Below, piece after piece: positions 1 to 8,079 of a stretch of DNA of 64,000 bases (positions within the stretch are counted from its first letter, which is position 1; each line of letters begins with the position of its first letter). The position numbers and the translations under genes are program-made. Under the pieces are notes generated by a model that ran no database searches, was not told the origin of the DNA, and saw only the letters and a program-made list of their open reading frames with translations. The DNA is from Spirochaetales bacterium (GTDB lineage Bacteria; Spirochaetota; Spirochaetia; Treponematales; Treponemataceae): positions 1 through 64,000 of the forward strand of contig JAQXNX010000027.1 in NCBI GenBank assembly GCA_029098225.1, in the 5' to 3' direction.

Positions 1-105
1 CTTAAAACTATAAATCCGGATTTTTATAATTATTTTTATTACGAGTTAAATGATATTCAAGCTGTAAACCTTGCAAAATCAATGGCGACTTCAGAAAAAA
101 AGTAA
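1..105 (+). CDS. 3' end of a truncated gene, unknown product
   Basis: Frame 1 is open from the first base to a TAA at 103-105 and encodes 34 residues ending in NLAKSMATSEKK. The start lies outside the window. The piece is Tyr/Asn-rich and I do not recognise a family. It could be the tail of a real gene or part of the debris that follows it. Confidence 0.4.
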   Translation, partial: LKTINPDFYNYFYYELNDIQAVNLAKSMATSEKK

Positions 106-121
106 TAATTTTATAGTTTTA

Positions 122-390
122 ATGAATGCTTATGAAAAAAACGTCATACTGCGACAATAATAGGAAAAAGTGAAGTCCATAGACAAAATGTACTGTACAG
201 GTGTATTTATTTCATTAATCAAAAAACAGAAGAACAGATGAATATTCAATTTTATAAAACTAATGGAATAGATACAAAAATAAAAATTTGGTATTTTCAA
301 AATGATTATTCTTGTGGCAAATTAATTATTGGAACTTATGATCCTTTACATAATATTTATATGTTTGAAAAATTAATAAATTTTGATTGA
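122..390 (+). pseudogene. small hypothetical gene broken by a frameshift
   Basis: An ATG at 122 starts a frame (MNAYEKN) that stops quickly. After the A-run at 135-141 another frame, open from 136 to a TGA at 388-390, reads smoothly as protein (ATIIGKSEVHRQNV onward, then KLIIGTYDPLHNIYMFEKL). Joining the two by a slip in the A-run gives one small protein of about 89 residues. The family is not recognised. A sequencing error in the homopolymer is the main alternative to real decay. Confidence 0.4.
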
Positions 391-574
391 TTGTACTCTG
401 CATCCAGTGTTTCAGCACATCTGAAATCATTGGATATTCCCCCCCACAAATAATAATTTGCAGGGAGATAATATTATTTTAAATCCTGAAAAAGCCAATA
501 GAGATGCAAGAAAAAAAATATGGTAGAAAATCTGCAAATTATATTCAGTTTATTCATTATGATGAGGTGGAAAA
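391..574 (+). other. non-coding remnant sequence
   Basis: No intact gene is visible. A short open stretch reading GDNIILNPEKANRDARKKIW ends in a stop and may be another coding remnant. A run of seven C residues lies near 430-437. The last bases carry the ribosome binding site (GAGGTGG) of the next gene. Confidence 0.35.
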
Positions 575-1156
575 ATGAAAAAGTTGAAAACAAGAATCTT
601 AATAATTCTTATCTCTTTTCTATTCATAGGTGGATCGCAATTCATGATATCACAAACAAAATTTCAGAAAGAAGAATTAATCAATATTAATTCTGGTATT
701 AGAATAACAGAAATTATTTCGAATTATGGAGAACCTGATGATATTGAGACTTACGGTTCTAATTACAGACATTTAACTTATAAAATTAAAAGCGATATAT
801 CATACATTTTAACTTTTTCACCAAATGGAAAACTTTTTCGACTAAGTATTAATTCTGGTAAAGGTAATCAAATCGTATTTTTTGATGAGCAATATGAAAC
901 TTTGCCAACTGATACTAGAAACATAGTAATTTTTAATACACCACTTGGACTAAAAAAAGCTGATATTATTGAAAGATTTGGTTCGCCAGATTTTACTGAT
1001 GAGAGTATTAATATTTTTATATATAAGCTTTCTGATAGCATTTATTATAAACTTTGCTTTACTGAAGATGGAGTATTATGGAAGGTTCAGCATTTGAAAG
1101 ATAATAAAGAGATTGTAAGTCGCTTTGATATAAGAATTTTAGATAATGAGAAATAA
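575..1156 (+). CDS. exported protein with two SmpA/OmlA-like repeats, unknown function
   Basis: The 193-residue protein begins with a basic n-region and a hydrophobic stretch (residues about 8-25), so it is probably exported or membrane anchored. There is no clear lipobox. Two internal units share the pattern I-x2-I-x4-G-x-P (IISNYGEPDD near residue 48 and IIERFGSPDF near 136). The pattern recalls the SmpA/OmlA or BamE-type fold, but the match is too weak to assign function. GAGGTGG precedes the ATG. Its C-terminal half has a truncated copy downstream at 1813-2064, on the other side of the brnTA pair. Confidence 0.6.
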   Translation: MKKLKTRILIILISFLFIGGSQFMISQTKFQKEELININSGIRITEIISNYGEPDDIETYGSNYRHLTYKIKSDISYILTFSPNGKLFRLSINSGKGNQIVFFDEQYETLPTDTRNIVIFNTPLGLKKADIIERFGSPDFTDESINIFIYKLSDSIYYKLCFTEDGVLWKVQHLKDNKEIVSRFDIRILDNEK

Positions 1157-1190
1157 TAAAATTTTCTTTTTCCTGACAACAAAATAACTG

Positions 1191-1219
1191 TTGACGTATT
1201 ATAATATTGTATATACAAT
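1191..1219 (+). promoter_or_regulatory. brnTA promoter with overlapping 14-bp palindrome
   Basis: TTGACG (1191-1196) and TACAAT (1214-1219) are separated by exactly 17 bp. A perfect palindrome, ATTGTATATACAAT (1206-1219), covers the -10 box and is a natural operator for autorepression by the BrnTA complex. The ORF track begins its brnT reading at the TTG of the -35 box, so that start is not real. Confidence 0.7.
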
Positions 1220-1235
1220 TAAGTATGAGGCATCC

Positions 1236-1547
1236 ATGACTCAAATAAGTGACGATAATAGATTTGAATGGGATTCAGATAAAAACGAGAAGAATAAAAT
1301 AAAACATGGACTTTCTTTTGAACAGGTACTTCCAGTTTTTGATGATCCATTCTTTTTTGAACGTTATGATAAGGAACACTCTAATAGTGAAGAAGACAGA
1401 TATTTTGGGTTAGGCTGTATACAAGGACTTGTGATTGTTGCAACAGTTTATACAGAAAAATCCAGAATACGTATAATTTCAGCTAGAATGGCTTCGCCAA
1501 AAGAAGAGGAGATATACAATGAGTACTGCAAAAATATTAACAGATAA
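1236..1547 (+). CDS. brnT: BrnT family toxin (type II toxin-antitoxin)
   Basis: A 103-residue RelE-fold ribonuclease toxin that cleaves RNA when not held by its antitoxin. The family pattern is clear: FEWDSDKNEKNKIKHG, then SFEQVLPVFDDP, and near the end RIRIISARMASPKEEE. The start at 1236 is chosen because GAGG lies 5 bp upstream and the promoter ends at 1219; the longer ORF would begin inside the -35 box. The gene overlaps brnA by 29 bp, the usual toxin-first order of this family. Toxin activity is inferred from the family. Confidence 0.85.
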   Translation: MTQISDDNRFEWDSDKNEKNKIKHGLSFEQVLPVFDDPFFFERYDKEHSNSEEDRYFGLGCIQGLVIVATVYTEKSRIRIISARMASPKEEEIYNEYCKNINR

Positions 1548-1788
1548 AGAAATAGCAGAGCTAAAAAAACGGCCGATAGATTTTTCTGATATTCCTGAAT
1601 TGACAACAGAACAGGCAAAAGAATTATATCCAAAAAACTGGCGGCCAAGAAAACAGGCTATTTCAGCAAGAATAGATATGGATACTCTAGATTGGCTTAA
1701 AGAGCCAGGTGAAAAAGGTTATCTTCAAAGATTAAATGCTGTATTAAGATGGGCAAGAATGGAAGGTTGTCCAATTTTTTCGTTATAA
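1519..1788 (+). CDS. brnA: BrnA family antitoxin
   Basis: An 89-residue antitoxin (DUF4415/BrnA type). Residues about 1-45 are the charged toxin-wrapping part (PIDFSDIPELTTEQAKELYP). The C-terminus (KQAISARIDMDTLDWLK, then YLQRLNAVLRWAR) looks like a ribbon-helix-helix DNA-binding domain. The ATG is preceded by AGAGGAG inside brnT, so the two are translationally coupled. By family precedent it binds BrnT and represses the promoter at 1191-1219. Confidence 0.85.
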   Translation: MSTAKILTDKEIAELKKRPIDFSDIPELTTEQAKELYPKNWRPRKQAISARIDMDTLDWLKEPGEKGYLQRLNAVLRWARMEGCPIFSL

Positions 1789-1812
1789 TATTTTCTTTTT
1801 TATGTATTTTAG

Positions 1813-2064
1813 CAGTTTGCATTTATTCGTTTATTCATAAAAGAAAAATCAGAGGTTGAAAAATTATTTAGAAAAACAGATGAGTATAAATCTTCAGATG
1901 AATATATAATTTATAATATATCCAATTATTGTTATCTTAAACTGTTTTTTTCTGAAGAAGGAAAACTATGGAAGGTCTCAAAAATCTATTCTGGAAAAGA
2001 ATTGCAAACTCGTTTTGACTTAAGAATAAAAAAAATCCTTGCGGGATTTATCTTCTGGCTATAA
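1813..2064 (+). pseudogene. truncated paralogue of the 575-1156 gene
   Basis: An open frame without a plausible start reads EVEKLFRKTDEYKSSDEY, then LKLFFSEEGKLWKVSK and LQTRFDLRI, ending at TAA 2062-2064. This aligns with the last third of the protein at 575-1156 (YKLCFTEDGVLWKVQH, SRFDIRIL). The N-terminal part and signal peptide are missing. The brnTA pair sits between the complete and the truncated copy. Confidence 0.65.
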
Positions 2065-2123
2065 AATAAATCTAAACAGTCCGTTTTGCGAGAGTTTTGG
2101 ATTTTTTTTATACGGAGTTTTCT

Positions 2124-4199
2124 ATGAATGCAAAATTAAAGAAAATTAGTGCTCTTATCGCAGTAATTGGTGTTTTTGCTGCTCTTGGACTTTTGGTATT
2201 AATTCAGGGAATTGCAAGAGGTCGTTTTAGGACACAATCCTATGCTGATATGGAAATGATAGCCCGCGTAAAAAGGGCTAATTTTGAAACTTCCATGAAT
2301 GAACAGCTTACTCTTGCCCTTCAAATGGTAAAAATGCCTGCCATAAAAGAGTATATGCTTAATCCAGATGATGAAGCTCTTCGCAAGGCTGCATTTAAAG
2401 ATTTAGAACCTTTTATGGAATCTTTTAAATCAAAGTCCATTTTCTGGGTTTCTGATGCAGATAAAGTGTTCTGGAGTGATATGAAGGCCAGTTATGTTGT
2501 AAATCCTGATAATCCGGATGAATACTGGTATAACATGACCTTGCATGAAACTGAAGTTTATAATTTCAATATTAACTACAATCCTTCTCTTAAACAGACA
2601 AATCTTTGGGTAAATGCTGTTATTCGTGATTCAGCAGGAAAACCAATAGGTATTGTAGGTACTGGTATTCCGCTTACAAATATGATTGATGAAATGTATG
2701 CCGGTCTGGACCCAAAAATAACTATGTATCTGTATAATGATGGCGAGGAAATTACTGGCGCATTGGATGATTCAATTGTTGAACAAAAAATGCATATTCT
2801 GGATCAAATGCCTCAGCTTGAAGCAATTGACTATAATCCGGAAGATATTTCTTTTGAGTCAATTGGTAAGGGTGAATATGTTTTTGCTGCAATTCCACTT
2901 GTAGGATGGCATCTTGTCATGCAGAAAAATTATTCTGCTTTAGATTTCTTCAATTATGGTCGTACAGCTCTTATTGCGGCCATAATTACAATTATAATTA
3001 TTTTAATTCTTGCAACTCAGATTATTAATATAGTAAATTCTTTATCTATATTAAATGATGCAGTTTATGATCTTAGTTCTGGAAATGCAGATTTAACAAA
3101 GCGCGTTACTATAGGTTACAGTTCTGTATTTTCGGTTTTTAGTACGCTTGTTCAGAATGAAAATCAGTTTATTGCAAAGCTTCAGGGGATTATAGAAAAG
3201 CTTAAAGCTTCGGAAAATAATCTTAGTGTTGTTGGTGCAGATATGACTTCCAGTACGCAGAATACTGCCAGCGCAATTACGCAGATTATTTCGCACATAG
3301 ATTCTGTTCATAACCATATTACAAAGCAGAGTGAAAATGTTCAGGAAACTGCTGGTGCTGTAAATGAAATTGCTTCAAATATAGGTTCGCTGGAAAAAAT
3401 GATTATTCAGCAGTCGGATGGTGTAAGACAGGCTTCTACCGCTGTAGAAGAAATGATTGGAAATATTAAGTCGGTTAATGAATCTGTAGATAAAATGGCA
3501 GATTCTTTTGAACAGCTTGAACAGCAGTCTTCTTCTGGTCAGGAAAAACAGAATGCGGTAAACGAAAAAATTCTTCAGATTGAAGACAAATCAAAAATGC
3601 TTCAGGAAGCAAATCAGGCTATTGCAAGTATTGCAAGTCAAACCAACCTTCTTGCCATGAATGCTGCAATTGAGGCTGCTCATGCCGGCGAAGCAGGTAA
3701 GGGCTTTGCTGTTGTTGCAGATGAAATTCGTAAGCTTTCAGAAACTTCTACAGCTCAGTCAAAGACTATTGGTGAGCAGCTAAAGAGTATTCAGTCTTCT
3801 ATTATAGAAGTTGTTTCTGGTTCTCAGGAATCAAGCCGTGCATTCCGAATTGTTTCTGATGAAATTAAAAATACAAATCACCTTGTTAATGAAATTAAGA
3901 ATGCTATGTCTGAACAAAATGAAGGTTCTAAACAGGTTATAGAAACTCTGCACGTAATGACTATGAGTACAGAAGAAGTACGCAATTCTGCTCAGGAAAT
4001 GATTGAAGGTAATAAGCTTATCTTTAAGAATATTGCAGATTTGCAGGAAACCTCTGGAATAATGAAGTCTAGTATGGATGAAATGGCTGTTGGTGCAAAG
4101 AAAATTAGCGATAGCGGTTCTGAACTTTCTGAAATTGCAGATAAGGTAAAAGACTCTATTAACGAAATTGGAACACAGGTAGGACAGTTTACTGTATAA
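2124..4199 (+). CDS. methyl-accepting chemotaxis protein with dCache-like sensor
   Basis: A 691-residue chemoreceptor. TM1 lies at about residues 7-31 and TM2 at about 281-304. The roughly 250-residue extracellular region between them has the look of a double Cache sensor (YWYNMTLHETEVYNF, then GIVGTGIPL). A HAMP-like region follows, then a long helical signalling domain with the conserved hairpin tip near 505-545 ([20 protein letters not shown]) that contacts CheA/CheW. The true start is ATG 2124 after ACGGAG; the ORF track starts at an upstream TTG. The ligand cannot be read from sequence. The next gene begins 4 bp downstream. Confidence 0.9.
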   Translation: MNAKLKKISALIAVIGVFAALGLLVLIQGIARGRFRTQSYADMEMIARVKRANFETSMNEQLTLALQMVKMPAIKEYMLNPDDEALRKAAFKDLEPFMESFKSKSIFWVSDADKVFWSDMKASYVVNPDNPDEYWYNMTLHETEVYNFNINYNPSLKQTNLWVNAVIRDSAGKPIGIVGTGIPLTNMIDEMYAGLDPKITMYLYNDGEEITGALDDSIVEQKMHILDQMPQLEAIDYNPEDISFESIGKGEYVFAAIPLVGWHLVMQKNYSALDFFNYGRTALIAAIITIIIILILATQIINIVNSLSILNDAVYDLSSGNADLTKRVTIGYSSVFSVFSTLVQNENQFIAKLQGIIEKLKASENNLSVVGADMTSSTQNTASAITQIISHIDSVHNHITKQSENVQETAGAVNEIASNIGSLEKMIIQQSDGVRQASTAVEEMIGNIKSVNESVDKMADSFEQLEQQSSSGQEKQNAVNEKILQIEDKSKMLQEANQAIASIASQTNLLAMNAAIEAAHAGEAGKGFAVVADEIRKLSETSTAQSKTIGEQLKSIQSSIIEVVSGSQESSRAFRIVSDEIKNTNHLVNEIKNAMSEQNEGSKQVIETLHVMTMSTEEVRNSAQEMIEGNKLIFKNIADLQETSGIMKSSMDEMAVGAKKISDSGSELSEIADKVKDSINEIGTQVGQFTV

Positions 4200-4203
4200 A
4201 ATT

Positions 4204-4965
4204 ATGAATGCTATACGTTTTTTCTTAATAATTATTGCCTGCATTATAGGTCTGGTGCTTGTTTTTCATATTTTGCTATGGCTTTTTATGATTTTTGTGT
4301 GCCTTACAATCAGTCTTAAAAAGGAATATACAAAGCCTTCAAAATTCTATAACTGGGTTTTTGTGCTCTGGTATAGATATATGATGATTGCAGGCCGCTT
4401 AAGGGTTCATGTTTCCGGTTATGAAAAGGTTCCTCTGGCCCAAAGGTTTTTACTTGTCTCTAATCACTGTTCAAAATTCGATAATTTTATTCAGTGTGCA
4501 GTTCTTAAAAAAACTCAGCTTGCATATGTTTCTAAACCGGAAAATTTTAAAATTCCAATTGGGCGGCGTTTTATGCGCAGAGGCTTGTATCTTCCAATTG
4601 CAAGAGATAATGCCCGCGAAGGTCTAAAAACAATTCTTAAAGCTATTGAATATATAAACACAGATAAGGTTTCTGTAGGAATTTTTCCGGAAGGCAGCAG
4701 AGGTGTAGAGCTTCAGGAGTTTAAACCGGGATCTTTTAAAATTGCAGAAAAAACCCGCTGTCCTGTTGTCGTATGCTGTATGAAAGGAACCGGGAATATT
4801 CATGTAAACTGGCCGTGGAAAAAAACTGATGTTTATATGGACATTCTGGAAGTTATAGAACCTTCTGTATGGGACAAAAAAAATACGGTAGAAGTTTCTC
4901 AATATGCTCATGATATTATTTATAATGATATAAACAAAAAAACAAATATAGAAAATATGGGGTAA
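4204..4965 (+). CDS. 1-acyl-glycerol-3-phosphate acyltransferase-like protein
   Basis: A 253-residue PlsC-family enzyme that would transfer an acyl group to lysophosphatidic acid at the inner membrane. An N-terminal hydrophobic segment (about residues 6-32) is followed by the NHx4D motif (SNHCSKFDN) and the FPEGSRG block, which bind and activate the substrate. The start has no strong Shine-Dalgarno and lies 4 bp after the chemoreceptor stop, so translation may be coupled. A lipid kinase gene follows 3 bp later, which makes a small phospholipid unit. The exact acyl acceptor is not known. Confidence 0.8.
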   Translation: MNAIRFFLIIIACIIGLVLVFHILLWLFMIFVCLTISLKKEYTKPSKFYNWVFVLWYRYMMIAGRLRVHVSGYEKVPLAQRFLLVSNHCSKFDNFIQCAVLKKTQLAYVSKPENFKIPIGRRFMRRGLYLPIARDNAREGLKTILKAIEYINTDKVSVGIFPEGSRGVELQEFKPGSFKIAEKTRCPVVVCCMKGTGNIHVNWPWKKTDVYMDILEVIEPSVWDKKNTVEVSQYAHDIIYNDINKKTNIENMG

Positions 4966-4968
4966 AAA

Positions 4969-5826
4969 ATGATTTATGTTTTTTTTAACAGTCTTTCTAA
5001 TAATGGAAAGGCAGTATCTGCAAAAGGTGAACTCGAAAAATTATTCGAGGGTAAAGAGCTTAAGTTTATTGATGTATGCACTATTAAAGATGCTGCAGAA
5101 TCCTGCCAGTCTCTTAATGCTGATGATATAATTGTTGTTTCCGGTGGAGACGGAACTTTAAGCCGTTTTGTAAATGATGTTTATAAGCTTAAGCTGACAA
5201 ACGAGATATATTTTTATACCTGCGGAAGCGGTAATGACTTTTTGAATGATGTTCGTGACCGCTGCGAAATAAAAGATAATCTTATTCCAATGAAGCAGTT
5301 TATGGAAAGTCTTCCTGTTGTAACTGTAAACGGTGAATCTCATTATTTTATTAATGGTATTGGTTATGGAATTGACGGTTATTGCTGCGAGGTTGCAGAT
5401 AAAATCCGCGAGACTTCTGATAAGCCAATTAATTATGCCGGAATAGCAATTAAAGGAATGCTCGGAAAATTCAGCCCACGCCGCGCAACTGTAACAATAG
5501 ACGGAAGCTCTGTAACATATAAAAAAGTCTGACTGGCTCCTACAATGATTGGCCGTTATATTGGCGGCGGTATGATTATCACTCCTGAGCAGGACAGATT
5601 AAATAAAGAACATGTAGTTTCTTGCTGCGTTGTTCACGATTCAAACCGTCTTAAGACACTTATTGTTTTTCCGGGCTTTTTCAAAGGCGAGCATGTTTCT
5701 CATAAGGAAATGGTAGAAATTAAAACCGGCCACGAAATAAAAGTTGAATTTGATAAACCTTGTGCGCTCCAGATAGACGGCGAAACTTTCCTTAATGTAA
5801 AATATTACACAGTAAGCTATAAATAA
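4969..5826 (+). pseudogene. diacylglycerol kinase family gene interrupted by in-frame TGA
   Basis: Reading through one TGA (5530-5532, codon 188) gives a complete protein of about 285 residues of the YegS/DagK lipid kinase family. Motifs lie on both sides of the stop: VSGGDGTLSRF and CGSGNDF upstream, LAPTM, IGGGMIITPEQDR and QIDGE downstream. The downstream ORF (5545-5826) is in the same frame. Family members usually have Trp at this place (KVWLAP), so TGG to TGA is the simplest change. It could be a recent nonsense mutation, a sequencing error or a read-through site. Neighbouring genes use TGG for Trp and TGA as a stop, so general recoding is unlikely. Confidence 0.75.
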
Positions 5827-5832
5827 ATTATA

Positions 5833-5865
5833 CGCGCCGGCGCTGTAAAATTGCAGGCCGGCGCG
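5833..5865. repeat. GC-rich inverted repeat
   Basis: CGCGCCGGC (5833-5841) pairs with GCCGGCGCG (5857-5865), extended by CTG/CAG around an 8-nt loop with one bulged G. No T-tract follows on the + strand, so a classical intrinsic terminator is doubtful. It separates the lipid genes from gatC. Confidence 0.65.
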
Positions 5866-5918
5866 AAACTCTTATGTCCACATTAATAAAATCACTTCTC
5901 TAAAAACATTTTTTTCTA

Positions 5919-5924
5919 TATAAT
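5919..5924 (+). promoter_or_regulatory. -10 box 7 nt before the gatC start
   Basis: A perfect TATAAT lies 7 nt upstream of the gatC ATG and no Shine-Dalgarno is present. Transcription would start at or just before the ATG, giving a leaderless message. No good -35 box is visible. Confidence 0.5.
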
Positions 5925-5931
5925 TGCATTT

Positions 5932-6243
5932 ATGGCAACACAGCATAAACAAATAGATGCGCAGACTTTGGAAAATCTGCTTTATTTAAGTCGTTTGTCT
6001 CCGGAAAGTACAAATATGGAGACTTTAAAAAAACAGGTCGACGACATAGTCGGATATTTTGATATTCTCTCTAAGTATGATGACAGTGAAAATCCGTACG
6101 ATGCATATCCGCGTACCGAAGCAGACAAGCTCCGTGGCGATACTGTTGTAGAAGGCCTTGAAATCAGCGATGTAAAGAAAGTTTCAGAAAACTTTATGGA
6201 CGGATATTTCCAGGTTCCTAAGGTATTGGGAGAGGGTGCATAG
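5932..6243 (+). CDS. gatC: Asp/Glu-tRNA amidotransferase subunit C
   Basis: A 103-residue GatC, the small subunit that stabilises the GatCAB complex converting Glu-tRNA(Gln) or Asp-tRNA(Asn) to the amidated forms. It shows the usual GatC layout: N-terminal helix (LENLLYLSRLSPES), the QVDDIVGYFDIL region, and a C-terminal tail (MDGYFQVPKVLG) that wraps GatA. There is no Shine-Dalgarno and a -10 box sits immediately upstream. gatA follows after a 127-bp GC-rich spacer; gatB is not in the window. Confidence 0.88.
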   Translation: MATQHKQIDAQTLENLLYLSRLSPESTNMETLKKQVDDIVGYFDILSKYDDSENPYDAYPRTEADKLRGDTVVEGLEISDVKKVSENFMDGYFQVPKVLGEGA

Positions 6244-6370
6244 GGCGTTTCCGCCCGCTTTGCGGTCGGTCGCTACGTCCGCCCTTCGCTGGCGCTCACC
6301 GTCCTCGTAAACTGCGGTCGGCTGCTTTGCAGGGGCTCCCATCGCTAACGCAATTGTTCAGGAGAATACT
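6244..6370. other. GC-rich spacer between gatC and gatA
   Basis: This gap is far richer in G and C than its surroundings and is built of short inverted words such as CCGACCGC and its complement. It has no ORF of note. Only the last bases (AGGAGA) are the gatA ribosome binding site. It resembles an inserted intergenic repeat more than a regulatory leader. Confidence 0.45.
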
Positions 6371-7879
6371 ATGTTTTATACAATTAAAGATACAAGAGAC
6401 GCACTTATAAAAGGTGAAGTTACCAGCGAAAAATTAGTTCGCGACGCAATAGAAACTTTCAATAAAGACAAGAGCGCGCCAATTCCACTCAACGCATTCA
6501 TCGAAATGTATGAGGATGCTGCAGAAAAAGCCGCTGCTGCCGACAAGGAAATTTCTGCTGCACGTGCTTCTGGCGCTGCTGCCCTCGATAAGCTTTTTGA
6601 AGAAAAACCACTTCTTGGAATTCCATTTGCAAATAAAGACAATATCAACTCAAAAGGACACCGCCTTACCTGTGCTTCTAAGATTCTCGAAGGCTATGTA
6701 GCCCCATACAACGCAACTGTAATTGACCGTCTGGAAAAGGCCGGCGCAATTGCTCTTGGCCGCTGTAATCAGGATGAGTTTGCCATGGGTTCTTCTACAG
6801 AATATTCAAGCTATGGCCCGACACGTAACCCGATTAACCGCGAGTTTGTATCAGGCGGTTCTTCTGGTGGTTCAGCTGCCGCTGTTGCTGCTAACCAGGC
6901 TCTTTTTGGTCTTGGTACAGAAACCGGTGGTTCAGTTCGTCTTCCTGCCAGCTACTGTGGAATCTACGGTCTTAAGCCAACTTACGGTGTATTGAGCCGC
7001 TGGGGTGTTGTAGCTTACGGTTCATCTCTGGATCAGGTTGGTATTCTCGGTCACACTCCAGCAGATATCGCAGAGCCTCTTTCCCTTATGTGTGGTGTAG
7101 ATTTTTATGATGATACATCTGCTGATTTACCGGAAGGTAAATCTTTGAATAAACTCGAGGCTTTGAGCGATTCAGAGTTCAAGGCACTTAAAATTGCAAT
7201 TCCAAAGCAGTTCCTTAAGACAGAAGGCGCTGACCCTGATGTAGTAAAATGCTTTGAAGAAACCCGCAAATGGTTCACAGATAAGGGAGCAAGCGTAGAA
7301 GAAGTTGACCTTCCAATCCTTGATGCTTCAATTGCCGCTTACTATGTAATTGCTCTTTCAGAAGCTGCTTCTAACCTCAGCCGCTTTGACGGTATCCGCT
7401 ATGGCCGCCGCGTAGATGATGGTCAGGGTTATGATGAGCTTTATGTAAAAACCCGCTCAGAAGGCTTTGGTCCGGAAGTAAAGCGCCGTATTGTAATTGG
7501 AAACTATGTTCTTTCAGAGCAGTTCTCAGGAGATACTTATAAAAAAGGTATGACAGTTCGTGCCCGCATTCAGCGCGAGGTTGCAGCCGTATTTGAAAAG
7601 TACGATATAATTTTGTGTCCAACCTGTCCTACAGCAGCTTTCAAGCTTGGTTCAAAGGTTGATAATCCTCTTGAGATGTACCTTTCAGACCTTTATACAA
7701 CCTTTGTAAACCTTGCCCGTATTCCTTCAATCAATGTTCCGGCCGGACGCACAAGTGCAGACAATATGCCGATTGGTATGCAGTTTGCCGGTGCTATGTT
7801 CAGTGAAAAGAAAATCTTGAGACTGGCGCAGAACTGGGAATGCGAGCACCCTGCAGCTGGTATTCCTGTTAAACAGTAA
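6371..7879 (+). CDS. gatA: Glu-tRNA(Gln) amidotransferase subunit A
   Basis: A 502-residue amidase that frees ammonia from glutamine for transamidation of mischarged tRNA. The Ser-cisSer-Lys triad is readable as K89 (FANKDN), S164 (SGGSSGGSA) and S188 (ETGGSVRLPA), with the same spacing as in characterised GatA. The length is normal. AGGAGA precedes the ATG. Codon use favours C-ending codons more than the neighbours, as expected of a well expressed gene. Two strong hairpins follow it. Confidence 0.95.
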   Translation: MFYTIKDTRDALIKGEVTSEKLVRDAIETFNKDKSAPIPLNAFIEMYEDAAEKAAAADKEISAARASGAAALDKLFEEKPLLGIPFANKDNINSKGHRLTCASKILEGYVAPYNATVIDRLEKAGAIALGRCNQDEFAMGSSTEYSSYGPTRNPINREFVSGGSSGGSAAAVAANQALFGLGTETGGSVRLPASYCGIYGLKPTYGVLSRWGVVAYGSSLDQVGILGHTPADIAEPLSLMCGVDFYDDTSADLPEGKSLNKLEALSDSEFKALKIAIPKQFLKTEGADPDVVKCFEETRKWFTDKGASVEEVDLPILDASIAAYYVIALSEAASNLSRFDGIRYGRRVDDGQGYDELYVKTRSEGFGPEVKRRIVIGNYVLSEQFSGDTYKKGMTVRARIQREVAAVFEKYDIILCPTCPTAAFKLGSKVDNPLEMYLSDLYTTFVNLARIPSINVPAGRTSADNMPIGMQFAGAMFSEKKILRLAQNWECEHPAAGIPVKQ

Positions 7880-7893
7880 TTCTGGTGCTCGCT

Positions 7894-7918
7894 GCAGTTT
7901 TGCCTTGAGCAAAACTGC
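7894..7918. repeat. hairpin with GTTTTGC core
   Basis: GCAGTTTTGC pairs perfectly with GCAAAACTGC across a 5-nt loop, directly after gatA. The core is shared with the hairpin at 7973-8001 and with 20564-20585. Confidence 0.65.
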
Positions 7919-7972
7919 TAAAAACAATTCTAATTTTGTGGTATACCAGTGAACGAATAATTCAATGCTCAT

Positions 7973-8018
7973 CACCAGTTTTGCTTGGTGCAAAACTGGT
8001 GAAAACTTTATTTTTTTT
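7973..8018 (+). terminator. strong hairpin plus T-run, probable gatA terminator
   Basis: CACCAGTTTTGC (7973-7984) pairs with GCAAAACTGGTG (7990-8001), a perfect 12-bp stem with a 5-nt loop. A T-run follows at about 8010-8018. The gap between stem and T-run makes efficiency uncertain. Confidence 0.55.
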
Positions 8019-8028
8019 CGATAATCCT

Positions 8029-8058
8029 AAACCGGCCCGCTGACGCAGCCCGGTTTTT
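8029..8058. terminator. inverted repeat between convergent genes
   Basis: AAACCGG (8029-8035) and CCGGTTT (8050-8056) form a stem, followed by TT on the + strand. It lies between the convergent gatA and cyclase genes and could terminate either one. Confidence 0.45.
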
Positions 8059-8079
8059 AACGGATTTGCTATTTTAGGC

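Noticed and set aside
4969-5826. Selenocysteine at the in-frame UGA
   Set aside because: The site is a probable Trp in the family, not a Cys or redox residue, and no SECIS-like stem directly after the UGA was evident.
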